DNA of 64,000 nucleotides from CAZTTH01 sp964615975 (lineage in GTDB: Bacteria; Verrucomicrobiota; Lentisphaeria; JABSQK01; JAJFLO01): the NCBI GenBank assembly GCA_964615975.1, contig CAZTTH010000014.1, positions 1 through 64,000 of the forward strand. The letters run 5' to 3'. The number at the start of each line of letters is the position of its first letter. Position 1 is the first letter of the stretch. Of the stretch, positions 26,705 through 35,391 are shown piece by piece. The translations under genes were made by a program, and so were the position numbers. The notes below the pieces were generated by a model. The model saw nothing but the letters and a program-made list of their open reading frames with translations, had not been told where the DNA came from and searched no databases.

Positions 26705-28825
26705 ATGAAACCATTGCTTAATCTTCTTTGTTTCCCCCTGGATATTATTCTCCTGACATTTCATTGGGTGAAAGGCATTGTTTGGATCGTCTATGGTCAG
26801 ATTATGGATATGTTCGAAATCCACCGTGAAAGCCCGTGGCCCTATGGTTGCCTGACCGAAAAAACAGATACCGGCCTAAGTGTCTGCCTGCCGGGTCGCA
26901 AGTACCACAACCGTTTTCTCTTTCATTGGTTATGTCCGGATTTGATGCACGATCCGTGTGAGGGGTGTTGTTGTCAATTAAAGATGTATGAGCAATTGGA
27001 TCGCTGGAAACCGCCGTTTTGGCGATTGCTCTCGGTCGGGGTGGGATTATGTCTTTTCTGGTCGCTTCCCGCCGGCGCTTTTTATCTTGGCCTCAGGGCG
27101 TATCTTCCCGCGGCGGTGAAAAAGGATTTGCGGGCCATGATTTTCCGGGAAGAGAGTAAAAAATCACCGCGTATCGAGCGCGGGACGGCGGCGGATATTG
27201 ATGCGTCTAAAAAGTTTTTTGAACGAGCTCAGGAGCTCTATCTCGCCGGAAAATATCAGGAAGCCATGCTGGAATTTCGGAATGCCGCCAAGCACGACCC
27301 GAATCATGCCGAAGCCCGGTTTCTCATCGGCAAATGTTTAATCAAACTTAAACATCTGCCGGCCGCGATAGATGAAATGAAAACCGCGGTTGCCCTCGAT
27401 CCCTCCTTGTGGGAAGCGCATGTGGAAATCAGCCAGTACGCCCTGCTAAATCAGAACCTCGATCTAGCCCAAAAGCATGCCAAGCAAGCGCTTGAATACC
27501 AATCGCAATCACCGCTGGCGCAAATGCTGTTGGTCAGCGTTTTGAATTCCAAAGGCGAAATAGACGGGGCAAAAATCGAATTGGCAAAAGCAGTTGCAAT
27601 GCCGAATCAGAGCGCTGAAACTCTGGTCATGGCAGCGGGTTTTTTTCGCCATTTCAATCAACCGGAGCGCTCGCGACAATTTCTTGAACAAGCCATCGCG
27701 GTCGATCCCGATGCGGTCGACCCCCGCGTCTCACTCGCCAATCTCTATACGACTGAGAATAAATTTCCTGAAGCCCTGGCTCTTCTGCAACCGATTTTTC
27801 TGCGGGAGCCGGACAATATCAAAGCGTTAACCTGTCTTGCTGAAATTTATGTTGCCCAGGGGGACATCGCCCTGGCCTTGTGGACCTACGAACGAATCAA
27901 CGCGCTCGATCATGATTCCAAAGCAATTACCCTGGTCCGCCATGCGGAATTATTGATTAATTCCGGCGATACCGACAAAGGTTCGGAATACCTGAAAAAA
28001 ATTATCCTCGAAAATCCTGATCATATTTATGCCCAGCTTTTGCTGGCACAACTTTATCTCAATTTAAAATTATATTCTGCCGCCATCGAACATGCCCGGG
28101 CAATTTTGCCGAAGCGAAGAAATCTCCTCGAAACCAATCGCATTCTGGCCGCCGCCTACCTGGCACAACGCGATTATGCAAAGGCCATCGAAGCGTGTGA
28201 TGCCGGCCTGGCAGTAAAGGCTTCAGCGCTTGATTTAAAAATGATCAAAGCCGCCGCCTGCTACACTCTGGGCGACAAAAAAAAGGCCATAGCCATCTAT
28301 GAACAGGCGGCCGGGGAACACCCCGAATCCACCATGCCGTTATTGAGTTTGGCGAAAGTATATAACGACGAAAATCGCCATGATCTCGCCATACGTTATT
28401 ATCGTGATGCCCTGCTTATTTCGCCTGCCGACCCCATTGCCGGTAATAATCTCGCCATGCTTCTGATCAAAACCGGTAAAGATCTCGAGGAAGCAAACAG
28501 GTTGACCCAGGAGCTGGTAAAGGTTTATCCACGGCATCCTGCCATTCTCGATACTCATGGCTGGGTTTTATTCCAGCGTGGAGACTTTGTCCAGGCCAGG
28601 GCATATTGCCTGCTGTCGCTGAATTACGCGCCCCAGGTGGTAACCACATACTATCACATCGCTAAAATCATGCTTCAGCTTGGAGAGATCAACAATGCCT
28701 GCAATGCCCTCAATAAAATCATAACCCTGGCCCAGCCAATCGAGGAACTTCCAGAAGTTGAAAAGCTGATTGCCGACCATGGCTGCCAGTCTCCCGCTTC
28801 TCCCGCGCCTGACCCTCAACACTGA
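26705..28825 (+). CDS. Membrane-anchored TPR protein with N-terminal Cys-rich domain
   Basis: ATG 26705 is chosen over an upstream TTG (26696). Residues 1-35 are hydrophobic. Residues 40-100 form a compact Cys-rich domain (W-P-Y-G-C-L-T, C-L-P-G-R-K-Y, C-P-D, C-E-G-C-C-C, K-M-Y-E), possibly a metal site. A transmembrane helix (LLSVGVGLCLFWSLPAGAFY) follows, and from about residue 165 some 14 TPR units run to the C-terminus (e.g. AKFFERAQELYLAGKYQEAM, DYAKAIEACDAGL). TPR arrays mediate protein-protein contacts. PEP-CTERM/exosortase organisms often carry similar large TPR proteins near glycan loci. The Cys-rich domain is shared with the remnant at 22668-23041. Confidence 0.85.
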   Translation: MKPLLNLLCFPLDIILLTFHWVKGIVWIVYGQIMDMFEIHRESPWPYGCLTEKTDTGLSVCLPGRKYHNRFLFHWLCPDLMHDPCEGCCCQLKMYEQLDRWKPPFWRLLSVGVGLCLFWSLPAGAFYLGLRAYLPAAVKKDLRAMIFREESKKSPRIERGTAADIDASKKFFERAQELYLAGKYQEAMLEFRNAAKHDPNHAEARFLIGKCLIKLKHLPAAIDEMKTAVALDPSLWEAHVEISQYALLNQNLDLAQKHAKQALEYQSQSPLAQMLLVSVLNSKGEIDGAKIELAKAVAMPNQSAETLVMAAGFFRHFNQPERSRQFLEQAIAVDPDAVDPRVSLANLYTTENKFPEALALLQPIFLREPDNIKALTCLAEIYVAQGDIALALWTYERINALDHDSKAITLVRHAELLINSGDTDKGSEYLKKIILENPDHIYAQLLLAQLYLNLKLYSAAIEHARAILPKRRNLLETNRILAAAYLAQRDYAKAIEACDAGLAVKASALDLKMIKAAACYTLGDKKKAIAIYEQAAGEHPESTMPLLSLAKVYNDENRHDLAIRYYRDALLISPADPIAGNNLAMLLIKTGKDLEEANRLTQELVKVYPRHPAILDTHGWVLFQRGDFVQARAYCLLSLNYAPQVVTTYYHIAKIMLQLGEINNACNALNKIITLAQPIEELPEVEKLIADHGCQSPASPAPDPQH

Positions 28826-28831
28826 TCGCGA

Positions 28832-29122
28832 CTACTCGCCCTGGCGAATGCGTATCTGTTTACCGTCATGAAAGCTGACCCGGCAGTGGAATTCAAAGTA
28901 GCCCTGCTCTCCCGACCTGAGTTTTGGGCGCAGTTCAGGAGAACTGCGCCCCATTTCCAGCTCATGGTCATTTAGACAACCATGAAGAACATAAATCATA
29001 AAAGTTTTTTCGCGGTCACCTTGGGTATTGAGTTCCAGATATGGGTAAACAGTTACCTGAATGTGGCTGTCATGCTGCCTGAATGAGGCGGCGAAAGGGA
29101 ATTTTAGCGAAATCAATTGCAA
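28832..29122 (-). CDS. Hypothetical 96-aa protein
   Basis: Not recognised. The frame reads as a plausible beta-rich protein: V-T-V-Y-P-Y-L-E-L-N-T-Q-G-D-R-E-K-T-F-M-I-Y-V-L and the C-terminus Y-F-E-F-H-C-R-V-S-F-H-D-G-K-Q-I-R-I. It converges on the TPR gene with 6 bp between the stops. The only upstream start is TTG 29122 without a ribosome site, so the N-terminus is uncertain. It could be a fragment. Confidence 0.4.
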   Translation of the reverse strand: MQLISLKFPFAASFRQHDSHIQVTVYPYLELNTQGDREKTFMIYVLHGCLNDHELEMGRSSPELRPKLRSGEQGYFEFHCRVSFHDGKQIRIRQGE

Positions 29123-29290
29123 CTGATTGCCGCCTGATTACTGTCATCATTAATACGCTTTTTCCGGCGCTTGCCGACCCGCCGGCGAAAGGGGATTCAA
29201 TGTTTCTGATCGGCCCCGGATTCTTTGAAATGGTAAACGCGCAAACGATGCACAGCACCACCTTCTAAATCGATTATTTATTTTCTCATC

Positions 29291-30559
29291 ATGTTTGCCA
29301 GCGACGACACCATCACAGCCTTGGAAATAGGCACTTCTACGATTAAAGCCATCATGGGAAAAGCTGACGATGAGGGGCGAATCGAAATTCTTGCCCATGA
29401 TGAAGTCACTTGTATAGGCTATGTCAGCAAAGCCCAGGTGATCAACGTGCCCGCGCTGGAAGAAATGCTGGCTGCCATGTTCACCAATCTTGAAACTGCC
29501 AGCAATAAGCGCATCGGGCCGATATACCTCGCCATTTCGGGCTCGCATATTCAGTCCACCAATGTGATGGGCACCATCCGGATCGCGTCCTCACAGCGGA
29601 CAATTAATGAAGCGGACCTTATCGAAGCGGTGCGTTGTGCCCGCTCCTTCAATCTCCCGCTTGAGCAAAAATTAATTCATACCTTCCAACGCTCCTTTAC
29701 CATCGATGACAGTTATCGCATCGCCAATCCTGTCGGCATAACCGGCAATAAACTTACCGCTGATATTCATGTCATTTTTGGAAATTTGAATAAAACCGAA
29801 ACCCTTTTGAATCTGGTCAAGGGGGTGGTCGGCTGGCCGGTGACCGGCATCGCGTTTTCACCCATCGCCGATTATTATGGGGTGGTCATGGGCGAGGAAA
29901 CCGACAAAGGCTATCTCCTCATCAATCTCGGCGCCGGTGTCACCGAATATGCCGTTTTCAACCACCAGGCCTGCATTCATTCAGGTCAGATCGCGGTCGG
30001 TTGTGATCATGTCGCCAACGACTTGTCGATCGGGCTTGATTTGCCGATAAAAAAATGTCGCGAGTTATTGCATAAATGCGGCGCCGCCCAACCCACTCCG
30101 GAAAGCCAGAAACGCACCTTCAAGGTTGAATTATCCCTGGGGCAGCCCCCCCGAATGATCAAGGAAGCCGTCTTCCAATCCATCATCGGGATTCGCCTGG
30201 AAGAATTATTCAATCTCATCAAGGCGGATTTGACCAAAACTTTTATCGATGAGAAACTAAACATGATCAGAATGATTGGAGACGGGATTATCCTGTGCGG
30301 CGGCGGCGCCTTGATTCCAGAAATTACCACCCTGGCACACACAATTTTCAAGGTGCCGGTAAAGCCTGGGCTGCCGATCAATTGCATGGGACTGGACAAG
30401 GAATTGAATTCCCCGCTGTTTACCACACCCATTGGGTTATTGAATTATGGGTATCGCCTGACGCAATTGGATTTCGATTCGCCATATTCCTTTCGTCAGG
30501 CGGCGCAATCGGAATTTGTTAAACTGATCGATATCTGCAAACAAGCCTTAAAATTTTAA
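29291..30559 (+). CDS. ftsA: Cell division protein FtsA
   Basis: FtsA is the actin-like ATPase that tethers FtsZ filaments to the membrane. The 422-residue protein shows TALEIGTSTIKAIMG (phosphate 1 motif), the 1C-subdomain segment GPIYLAISGSHIQSTNVMGTI, YLLINLGAGVTEYAVF (phosphate 2) and IILCGGGALIPEI (adenosine motif). The C-terminus SEFVKLIDICKQALKF is a candidate amphipathic membrane-binding helix. ftsZ follows after 15 bp. No ftsQ or mur genes are next to it, so the classical dcw order is broken. Confidence 0.92.
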   Translation: MFASDDTITALEIGTSTIKAIMGKADDEGRIEILAHDEVTCIGYVSKAQVINVPALEEMLAAMFTNLETASNKRIGPIYLAISGSHIQSTNVMGTIRIASSQRTINEADLIEAVRCARSFNLPLEQKLIHTFQRSFTIDDSYRIANPVGITGNKLTADIHVIFGNLNKTETLLNLVKGVVGWPVTGIAFSPIADYYGVVMGEETDKGYLLINLGAGVTEYAVFNHQACIHSGQIAVGCDHVANDLSIGLDLPIKKCRELLHKCGAAQPTPESQKRTFKVELSLGQPPRMIKEAVFQSIIGIRLEELFNLIKADLTKTFIDEKLNMIRMIGDGIILCGGGALIPEITTLAHTIFKVPVKPGLPINCMGLDKELNSPLFTTPIGLLNYGYRLTQLDFDSPYSFRQAAQSEFVKLIDICKQALKF

Positions 30560-30574
30560 GGGCATTAAAATTTT

Positions 30575-31780
30575 ATGAAAAGTAAAATGGTGATAGTCAG
30601 TATTGGCGGCGGCGCCGGCAATATAATCAACAGCCTGACCTTTGCGACAGTGCCTGAATGGGTGCAAGTGCTTCATCTCGATAGTGATGAAAGAATGGAG
30701 GAACTGGCGCCGGAAATAAAAAAAATGTTGATTGGTAGTGAGCAGTTTGAAGGACAGGGCAGCGGCGGGGATCATGTGGTTGTCGAAAAAGCGGTGTTGA
30801 GCTGCGCCTCAACTATTGTGCCTTTACTGACTGACGCGAAAATAGTTCTTGTGCTTGCCTGCCTGGGGCGCGGCACCGGTTCAGGAGGAGCGCTGGCAAT
30901 GGCAAAAATTCTCCAGGAACAAAAGCTGTTGTCATTCTTCATGATGATCCTGCCCTTCTCTTTTGAAGGCCATACCGCGCGCAACATTGCCGAACAAACC
31001 GTCTCCCACTTGCGCGGGAATGGCGCCATCGTCATTCCCATCATGCATGATATCCTTTATCAACAGTTTCCCGAAAATCGCAAAGCCAATGAGACCTTTC
31101 ACATGAGTGACAGGTTTCTTGCCGATGGTGTCCTCGGATTTATCGAAATTCTGCGCTGCCGTCGCGGCCTGATACCAATTGATTATGCCAGCCTGAAGGC
31201 GGTATTCAAACAAAAAGATGTCATCTGCACTTTTGGTGCGGGATTTGCCGAAGGCGAGAACAAAGAGGAGGCGGCGATCGCCAACTTGATGCAATCGCCG
31301 TTGCTCGGCGGTTCTGAATACGTCCAGAAGGCGGATGTAGTCATTGTCACTCTGATCGGTGGATCCGCGATGACCAGTGATTCAATGAAACGCTGCCTGG
31401 AGATGTTGACCGCGAAGCTGAATCCCACGGCGAAAACTCTGATCGGCGCCAATATCCTGCCGGAAAAGAATGATGCCATCCAATTGACCATGCTGATGAT
31501 TCAATATTCCCAAAGTCAAACCGCCAGTTTATTGGCATTTAAGGAAGATAAATCTTCGAACCCCAATAAAACCGCCATCATCAAAATGAAACGTCGCGAT
31601 CCGCGGCATTCAGACCTGCAGTTAATGCTGCCTTTGGAAGAACCGGTCTTGAGCCTGGGGATATTCAGTGATGGCGAACCCACCATTGTCAACGGGCAGC
31701 GTCTGGACCCCCCCACCTTTCAACGTCTGGGGTTGAGCCTGGAACAACTGGCAGCGCCGGAATCCGTGGTGAGTGGGTGA
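30575..31780 (+). CDS. ftsZ: Cell division protein FtsZ, divergent
   Basis: FtsZ is the tubulin-like GTPase of the division ring. The 401-residue protein keeps the fold: IVSIGGGAGNIINSL, LPFSFEGHTARNIAEQ, and FGAGFAEGENKEEAAIANLMQ. The tubulin signature is altered to LGRGTGSGGA (usually GGGTGTGAAP). The T7 loop is P-I-D-Y-A-S-L-K instead of N-V-D-F-A-D-V-K, so the second catalytic Asp (Asp212 in E. coli) is Ser and the Asn is Pro. The C-terminal peptide (NGQRLDPPTFQRLGLSLEQL) resembles the FtsA-binding tail. It is likely functional but with altered GTPase kinetics; that is inference. Confidence 0.9.
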   Translation: MKSKMVIVSIGGGAGNIINSLTFATVPEWVQVLHLDSDERMEELAPEIKKMLIGSEQFEGQGSGGDHVVVEKAVLSCASTIVPLLTDAKIVLVLACLGRGTGSGGALAMAKILQEQKLLSFFMMILPFSFEGHTARNIAEQTVSHLRGNGAIVIPIMHDILYQQFPENRKANETFHMSDRFLADGVLGFIEILRCRRGLIPIDYASLKAVFKQKDVICTFGAGFAEGENKEEAAIANLMQSPLLGGSEYVQKADVVIVTLIGGSAMTSDSMKRCLEMLTAKLNPTAKTLIGANILPEKNDAIQLTMLMIQYSQSQTASLLAFKEDKSSNPNKTAIIKMKRRDPRHSDLQLMLPLEEPVLSLGIFSDGEPTIVNGQRLDPPTFQRLGLSLEQLAAPESVVSG

Positions 31781-32181
31781 TGGTAAATTCTGGGGTGATT
31801 AAATCGGTTGCTTAAATGAGATTGTTCAAAAAATCAAAAAATGATTTCACCATGATTCAGGGATGTTTTTTGACTGTATCATTTCCATTAAATGAGACCC
31901 TGTTGTACAAACATGAATATGGTTTTATTGCATTTCTTTTGACGTGATCATTGGTGTCCAATTCAGGTGTAGTTCCAGAGGTACATGATTTTTAGTGTAA
32001 TCAGAGATAATAATGCTCTAGGGGGGGCGACACTCATTGCAAAAGGATTTGTTTCATTTATATCTCCATAATAAGACATGGGTTGTAAAACCTTCTCGAT
32101 CAATTAAAATACATCATATTGTTACATTCTTTTTTGAATATATTGTTGCTTTTCAATTCGATGTCGTAAACACAAATACTC
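31781..32181. other. AT-rich intergenic region before the export cluster
   Basis: The 401 bp after ftsZ are clearly richer in A+T than the flanking genes and hold no convincing frame; a 62-codon frame at 32037 lacks protein-like composition. This is the boundary between housekeeping genes and the accessory island, and probably contains the promoter of the tolC-hlyD-ABC cluster. Confidence 0.5.
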
Positions 32182-33813
32182 ATGCGCAATGGCAGTACCT
32201 TGTATTCGAAGTCGAAAGTAGTTGAAACTAGATTACGTTTGCTGAATTGCTCACGACTTCTGGCTATTCTAGTCATGCTGAATGTATTTTCGCTTTACGA
32301 ACTCTGCAGTGAAGAAATCGAAATTACGAAAAAAGACTTAACAACGCTATCGTTGGTAGAAGCGGTCGAGACAGCGTTGTCCCACCATCCTCAAATCAAA
32401 ATCTTTAGGTTTCGTGAAAATTTCGCCCATGGTGTCGTGCTTTCTGTTGGCAGTCAGTTCGATCCGGTTGTGGTAACCAATATCGGCAAAACGGTGGATG
32501 GACTTCCGGAACGGGTTCGCGAATTTCAACGCAGTCGTGGACTGTCCGATGGTTATACCAACACGTTTTCATACGCAGCGGGTGTCCAACACCAATTGCG
32601 CAACAGCATGTCGCTGTCAGCCGGCATGGGAGTCGATAGTGTCAATCAAACCGCGGATGGTTTGGAAGCGCTCAATAATGGTCGAGTTAATTTCAGCATC
32701 ACCCAACCACTCCTGAAAAACCGTGGTCGATTGATTGTTACCGCCGATGAAGCAGCCGCTGAAAAGGAGATGCAAGCGAGCCGTTACGAAGTGCGCCATA
32801 CAATATCCGGGATCGTTCGCGATGTGGTGATCGCCTATTGGACCTACCGCGCTTCCCGGGATAGTCTCGCCATCGTGACGAATTCCGAGAACCGCGCCAG
32901 GCAGTTGTTGAAGGAGACCTCGGAGTTGATTGCCAGAGGCGAGTTACCAGCAGCGGAACTTTATCAATTGCAAGCCAATGCCGCGCAAAAAACCGCGACC
33001 CGCATCCAGGCGCAACAGGATCTGGCGTTGGCCGGACAATCCCTGGTATTGGCTCTCGGACTGTCTCCTTCCGAACTGACCGTGGTCCCATTGCCGACGG
33101 ATCCATTTCCTGAAACCATGGCGCCGGATAGTTTACCGCCAATCTCCGACCTGCCGCGCTGGCTGGCTGTCGGGGTGGAAAATCGCGATGACTATCTGGC
33201 GGCGGGGCAGAGAGAACAAGCGGCGCTCAGACAAATGCTGGCGGCAAAAAATCGCTTGTGGAATCGCCTCGATCTGAGAATCGATATGGGGTATGACAAT
33301 GTTAATCCGGGGAATGATCCGGATCGAAACATCACCGCTCTCAATCCCAATGGCAGCGGTTTCGACATGGGGGCGTATCTGGTGCTGGACTGGCCGCTGA
33401 GGAACGCGGCAGCGCGCGGCGAATATCAACGTCAAACCGCCCAGCATCGGATTGCTGAATTGACGATGGTCGAACTTGCCCGTGCCATCGAAGCCGCAAT
33501 CACCATTACCCTTAATGCCTTGCGGAATGATCTGGCGGGATTGGCGCAAACCCAGGAAGCGATCGCCTTGTTTGAACGGACTTTAACCAATGAAAAGCAA
33601 AAACTCCATCTTGGAGAGGCAACCATATTGGACCTGATCAATTACGAAGACCGACTGACCGGGGTTCAACTACAGGCATTATCGACTCGTCTGCGTTATC
33701 ATATTGAAGTCATTCAATTGCGTTTTCAAACCGGAATGTTGATAACGCCGGAAACCGACGATGTTCTTGGCGTGGATTATCAAACCTTGGTTCAAATCCC
33801 ACGTATCCGGTGA
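32182..33813 (+). CDS. TolC-family outer-membrane efflux protein
   Basis: The 543-residue protein should form the trimeric outer-membrane duct of a type 1 secretion system. A hydrophobic segment (LLAILVMLNVFSLY) near residue 30 is a likely signal sequence. Then come the two OEP repeats: LSLVEAVETALSHHPQIKI with helical hairpins and VNFSITQPLLKNRGR, and later DMGAYLVLDWPLRNAAARGE with a coiled second half and LGEATILDLINYEDRLTGVQ. It heads the plus-strand cluster and is 26 bp ahead of the hlyD-like gene, so the substrate is exported across both membranes. Confidence 0.88.
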   Translation: MRNGSTLYSKSKVVETRLRLLNCSRLLAILVMLNVFSLYELCSEEIEITKKDLTTLSLVEAVETALSHHPQIKIFRFRENFAHGVVLSVGSQFDPVVVTNIGKTVDGLPERVREFQRSRGLSDGYTNTFSYAAGVQHQLRNSMSLSAGMGVDSVNQTADGLEALNNGRVNFSITQPLLKNRGRLIVTADEAAAEKEMQASRYEVRHTISGIVRDVVIAYWTYRASRDSLAIVTNSENRARQLLKETSELIARGELPAAELYQLQANAAQKTATRIQAQQDLALAGQSLVLALGLSPSELTVVPLPTDPFPETMAPDSLPPISDLPRWLAVGVENRDDYLAAGQREQAALRQMLAAKNRLWNRLDLRIDMGYDNVNPGNDPDRNITALNPNGSGFDMGAYLVLDWPLRNAAARGEYQRQTAQHRIAELTMVELARAIEAAITITLNALRNDLAGLAQTQEAIALFERTLTNEKQKLHLGEATILDLINYEDRLTGVQLQALSTRLRYHIEVIQLRFQTGMLITPETDDVLGVDYQTLVQIPRIR

Positions 33814-33842
33814 ATGAAGTAACTATGCATTAATGGAGGTTG

Positions 33843-35261
33843 ATGAATATGAATCCCAAAATATTTCGCAAGTCGGCTCTGGAGCGCCTGCAATCGCCAG
33901 AGCAGCTTGATCAAACGATTCGCATCACGTCACCATCGGGATGGATTGCCCTGGCCGCGCTTTGGTTGTTGTTGATTACCGCCATTCTCTGGGGCATTTA
34001 TGGCAGTATTCCCAGCAAGGTCACTGGCGGCGGGATGTTGATCAAAAGCGGTGGGGTGTACAAGGTAGTTTCCCAGGCTGCCGGTCAGATTACCGATATC
34101 AGTGTCAATGTGGGGGAAATGGTTCGCAAGGGAGATATTGTTGCCAGATTGGCCCAGTGGGATGTCCTCGAGGAAATTCGCTCGATGAAGGCGCGATTGG
34201 CGGAATTAAACACTAAACGTGAACAGATAGCCTCCTTTGGTCAACGAAATGTCGAGATGCAAAAGCATCTAATGGAAGAACAGCGTTCGTTGTATGAATC
34301 CTCGATTGCATCGGTGCGTGCCAATATCAGATTGCAGGAAGGACTGCTGAAACAACAACTTGGCATTTACGAAAGCGCAATCAAAAATCTCGAGGGTCAA
34401 CGACAATGGCAACTGGAAAAGATTACTAATCAGGAACAGTTGTTCGATCAGGGACTGATTGTGAAACAGTCCTTGTTGAATACCCGGCAACAGCATGAAG
34501 CCACGGTTGAGGAAATCAAAAAACTGCATGCTCAAATCGATCAGGAAAAAGCAGCGCATGAACAGCGATTAACGACATCGAATGAAGAAATCACGCAGTT
34601 TAACAATCAAATGCAACAACTCGATATCAAACGGCTGGAGCTGGAAAAACAGCAGGATATTGAGTTGTTGTCGCTCGATCAGCAGATCAACGATTTCGAA
34701 CGTCGCATTCAGTCGCTGACTGAAAAAATGCAAACCATGTCGAGGATTATCAGTCCTTATACCGGGAGAATTCTTGAGATCACATTGAATGAAAATGATG
34801 TCGTGGCGGCGGGATCGGCGATTATGACCATGGAACTGACTGGCAAGGAAATCAAGGATATTGAGTTGGTATTGTATGTGCCGTCGGCGGATGGCAAGAA
34901 GGTGCGTCCTGGGATGGATGTGCAAATCTCGCCATCGACCATCAAGAAGGAGGAATTCGGATCCTTGCTTGGCAAAGTCACATCGGTGGGATTGTTTCCG
35001 GCAACTCCGGCGGGGATGATGAAGGTATTGGGAAACGAAGCATTGGTTCGAGAAATGATGGCGGCGGGAACACCGATCGAAGTATATGCGGATTTGATTC
35101 CCAGTTCGGCGACGGTGAGCGGTTATAAGTGGACCTCGCCTCGGGGCCCGAATACCCAGTTATACAGCGGTACCCAATGCGTGGGGGAAGTTGTGGTAAA
35201 ATCTCAACGCCCCATCAGTCTGGTCATACCGCTTCTGAAAGAAACATTTGGAATTTACTAG
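33843..35261 (+). CDS. HlyD-family membrane fusion protein (NHLM type)
   Basis: This 472-residue periplasmic adaptor joins the ABC exporter to the TolC-like duct. The N-terminus (N-P-K-I-F-R-K-S-A-L-E-R-L-Q-S-P-E-Q-L-D) and the single transmembrane helix (IALAALWLLLITAILWGIYG) are typical of NHLM-linked HlyD proteins. A lipoyl-like half (GGGMLIKSGGVYKVVSQAAG), long coiled coils (residues 95-290) and IISPYTGRILEITLNENDVV follow. GGAGG at 33835-33839 sits correctly for ATG 33843. A 130-bp spacer containing a GAC-type inverted repeat separates it from the C39-ABC gene. Confidence 0.9.
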   Translation: MNMNPKIFRKSALERLQSPEQLDQTIRITSPSGWIALAALWLLLITAILWGIYGSIPSKVTGGGMLIKSGGVYKVVSQAAGQITDISVNVGEMVRKGDIVARLAQWDVLEEIRSMKARLAELNTKREQIASFGQRNVEMQKHLMEEQRSLYESSIASVRANIRLQEGLLKQQLGIYESAIKNLEGQRQWQLEKITNQEQLFDQGLIVKQSLLNTRQQHEATVEEIKKLHAQIDQEKAAHEQRLTTSNEEITQFNNQMQQLDIKRLELEKQQDIELLSLDQQINDFERRIQSLTEKMQTMSRIISPYTGRILEITLNENDVVAAGSAIMTMELTGKEIKDIELVLYVPSADGKKVRPGMDVQISPSTIKKEEFGSLLGKVTSVGLFPATPAGMMKVLGNEALVREMMAAGTPIEVYADLIPSSATVSGYKWTSPRGPNTQLYSGTQCVGEVVVKSQRPISLVIPLLKETFGIY

Positions 35262-35293
35262 TGAAGCTTCGCCTCAAATCGACCGGTAAATAC

Positions 35294-35380
35294 TCGTTGT
35301 CGTCCCTCGTCCTCGATGATTTTCAGTTGTTTTCGAGGACGACGACGAGGACGATAATGGGGAATTTCGAGGACGACGAT
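35294..35380. repeat. GAC-type inverted repeat 1
   Basis: The left arm has GTCGTCCCTCGTCCTCGA and the right arm TCGAGGACGACGACGAGGAC, followed by a second TCGAGGACGACGA. It lies between the hlyD-like and C39-ABC genes. It is a member of a family of at least nine in 35-60 kb. Confidence 0.75.
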
Positions 35381-35391
35381 TATCAAGTATC

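Noticed and set aside
32037..32225. 62-codon frame between ftsZ and the TolC gene as a possible precursor peptide
   Set aside because: No double-glycine motif or leader-like helix, composition typical of AT-rich spacer, and it overlaps the TolC start.
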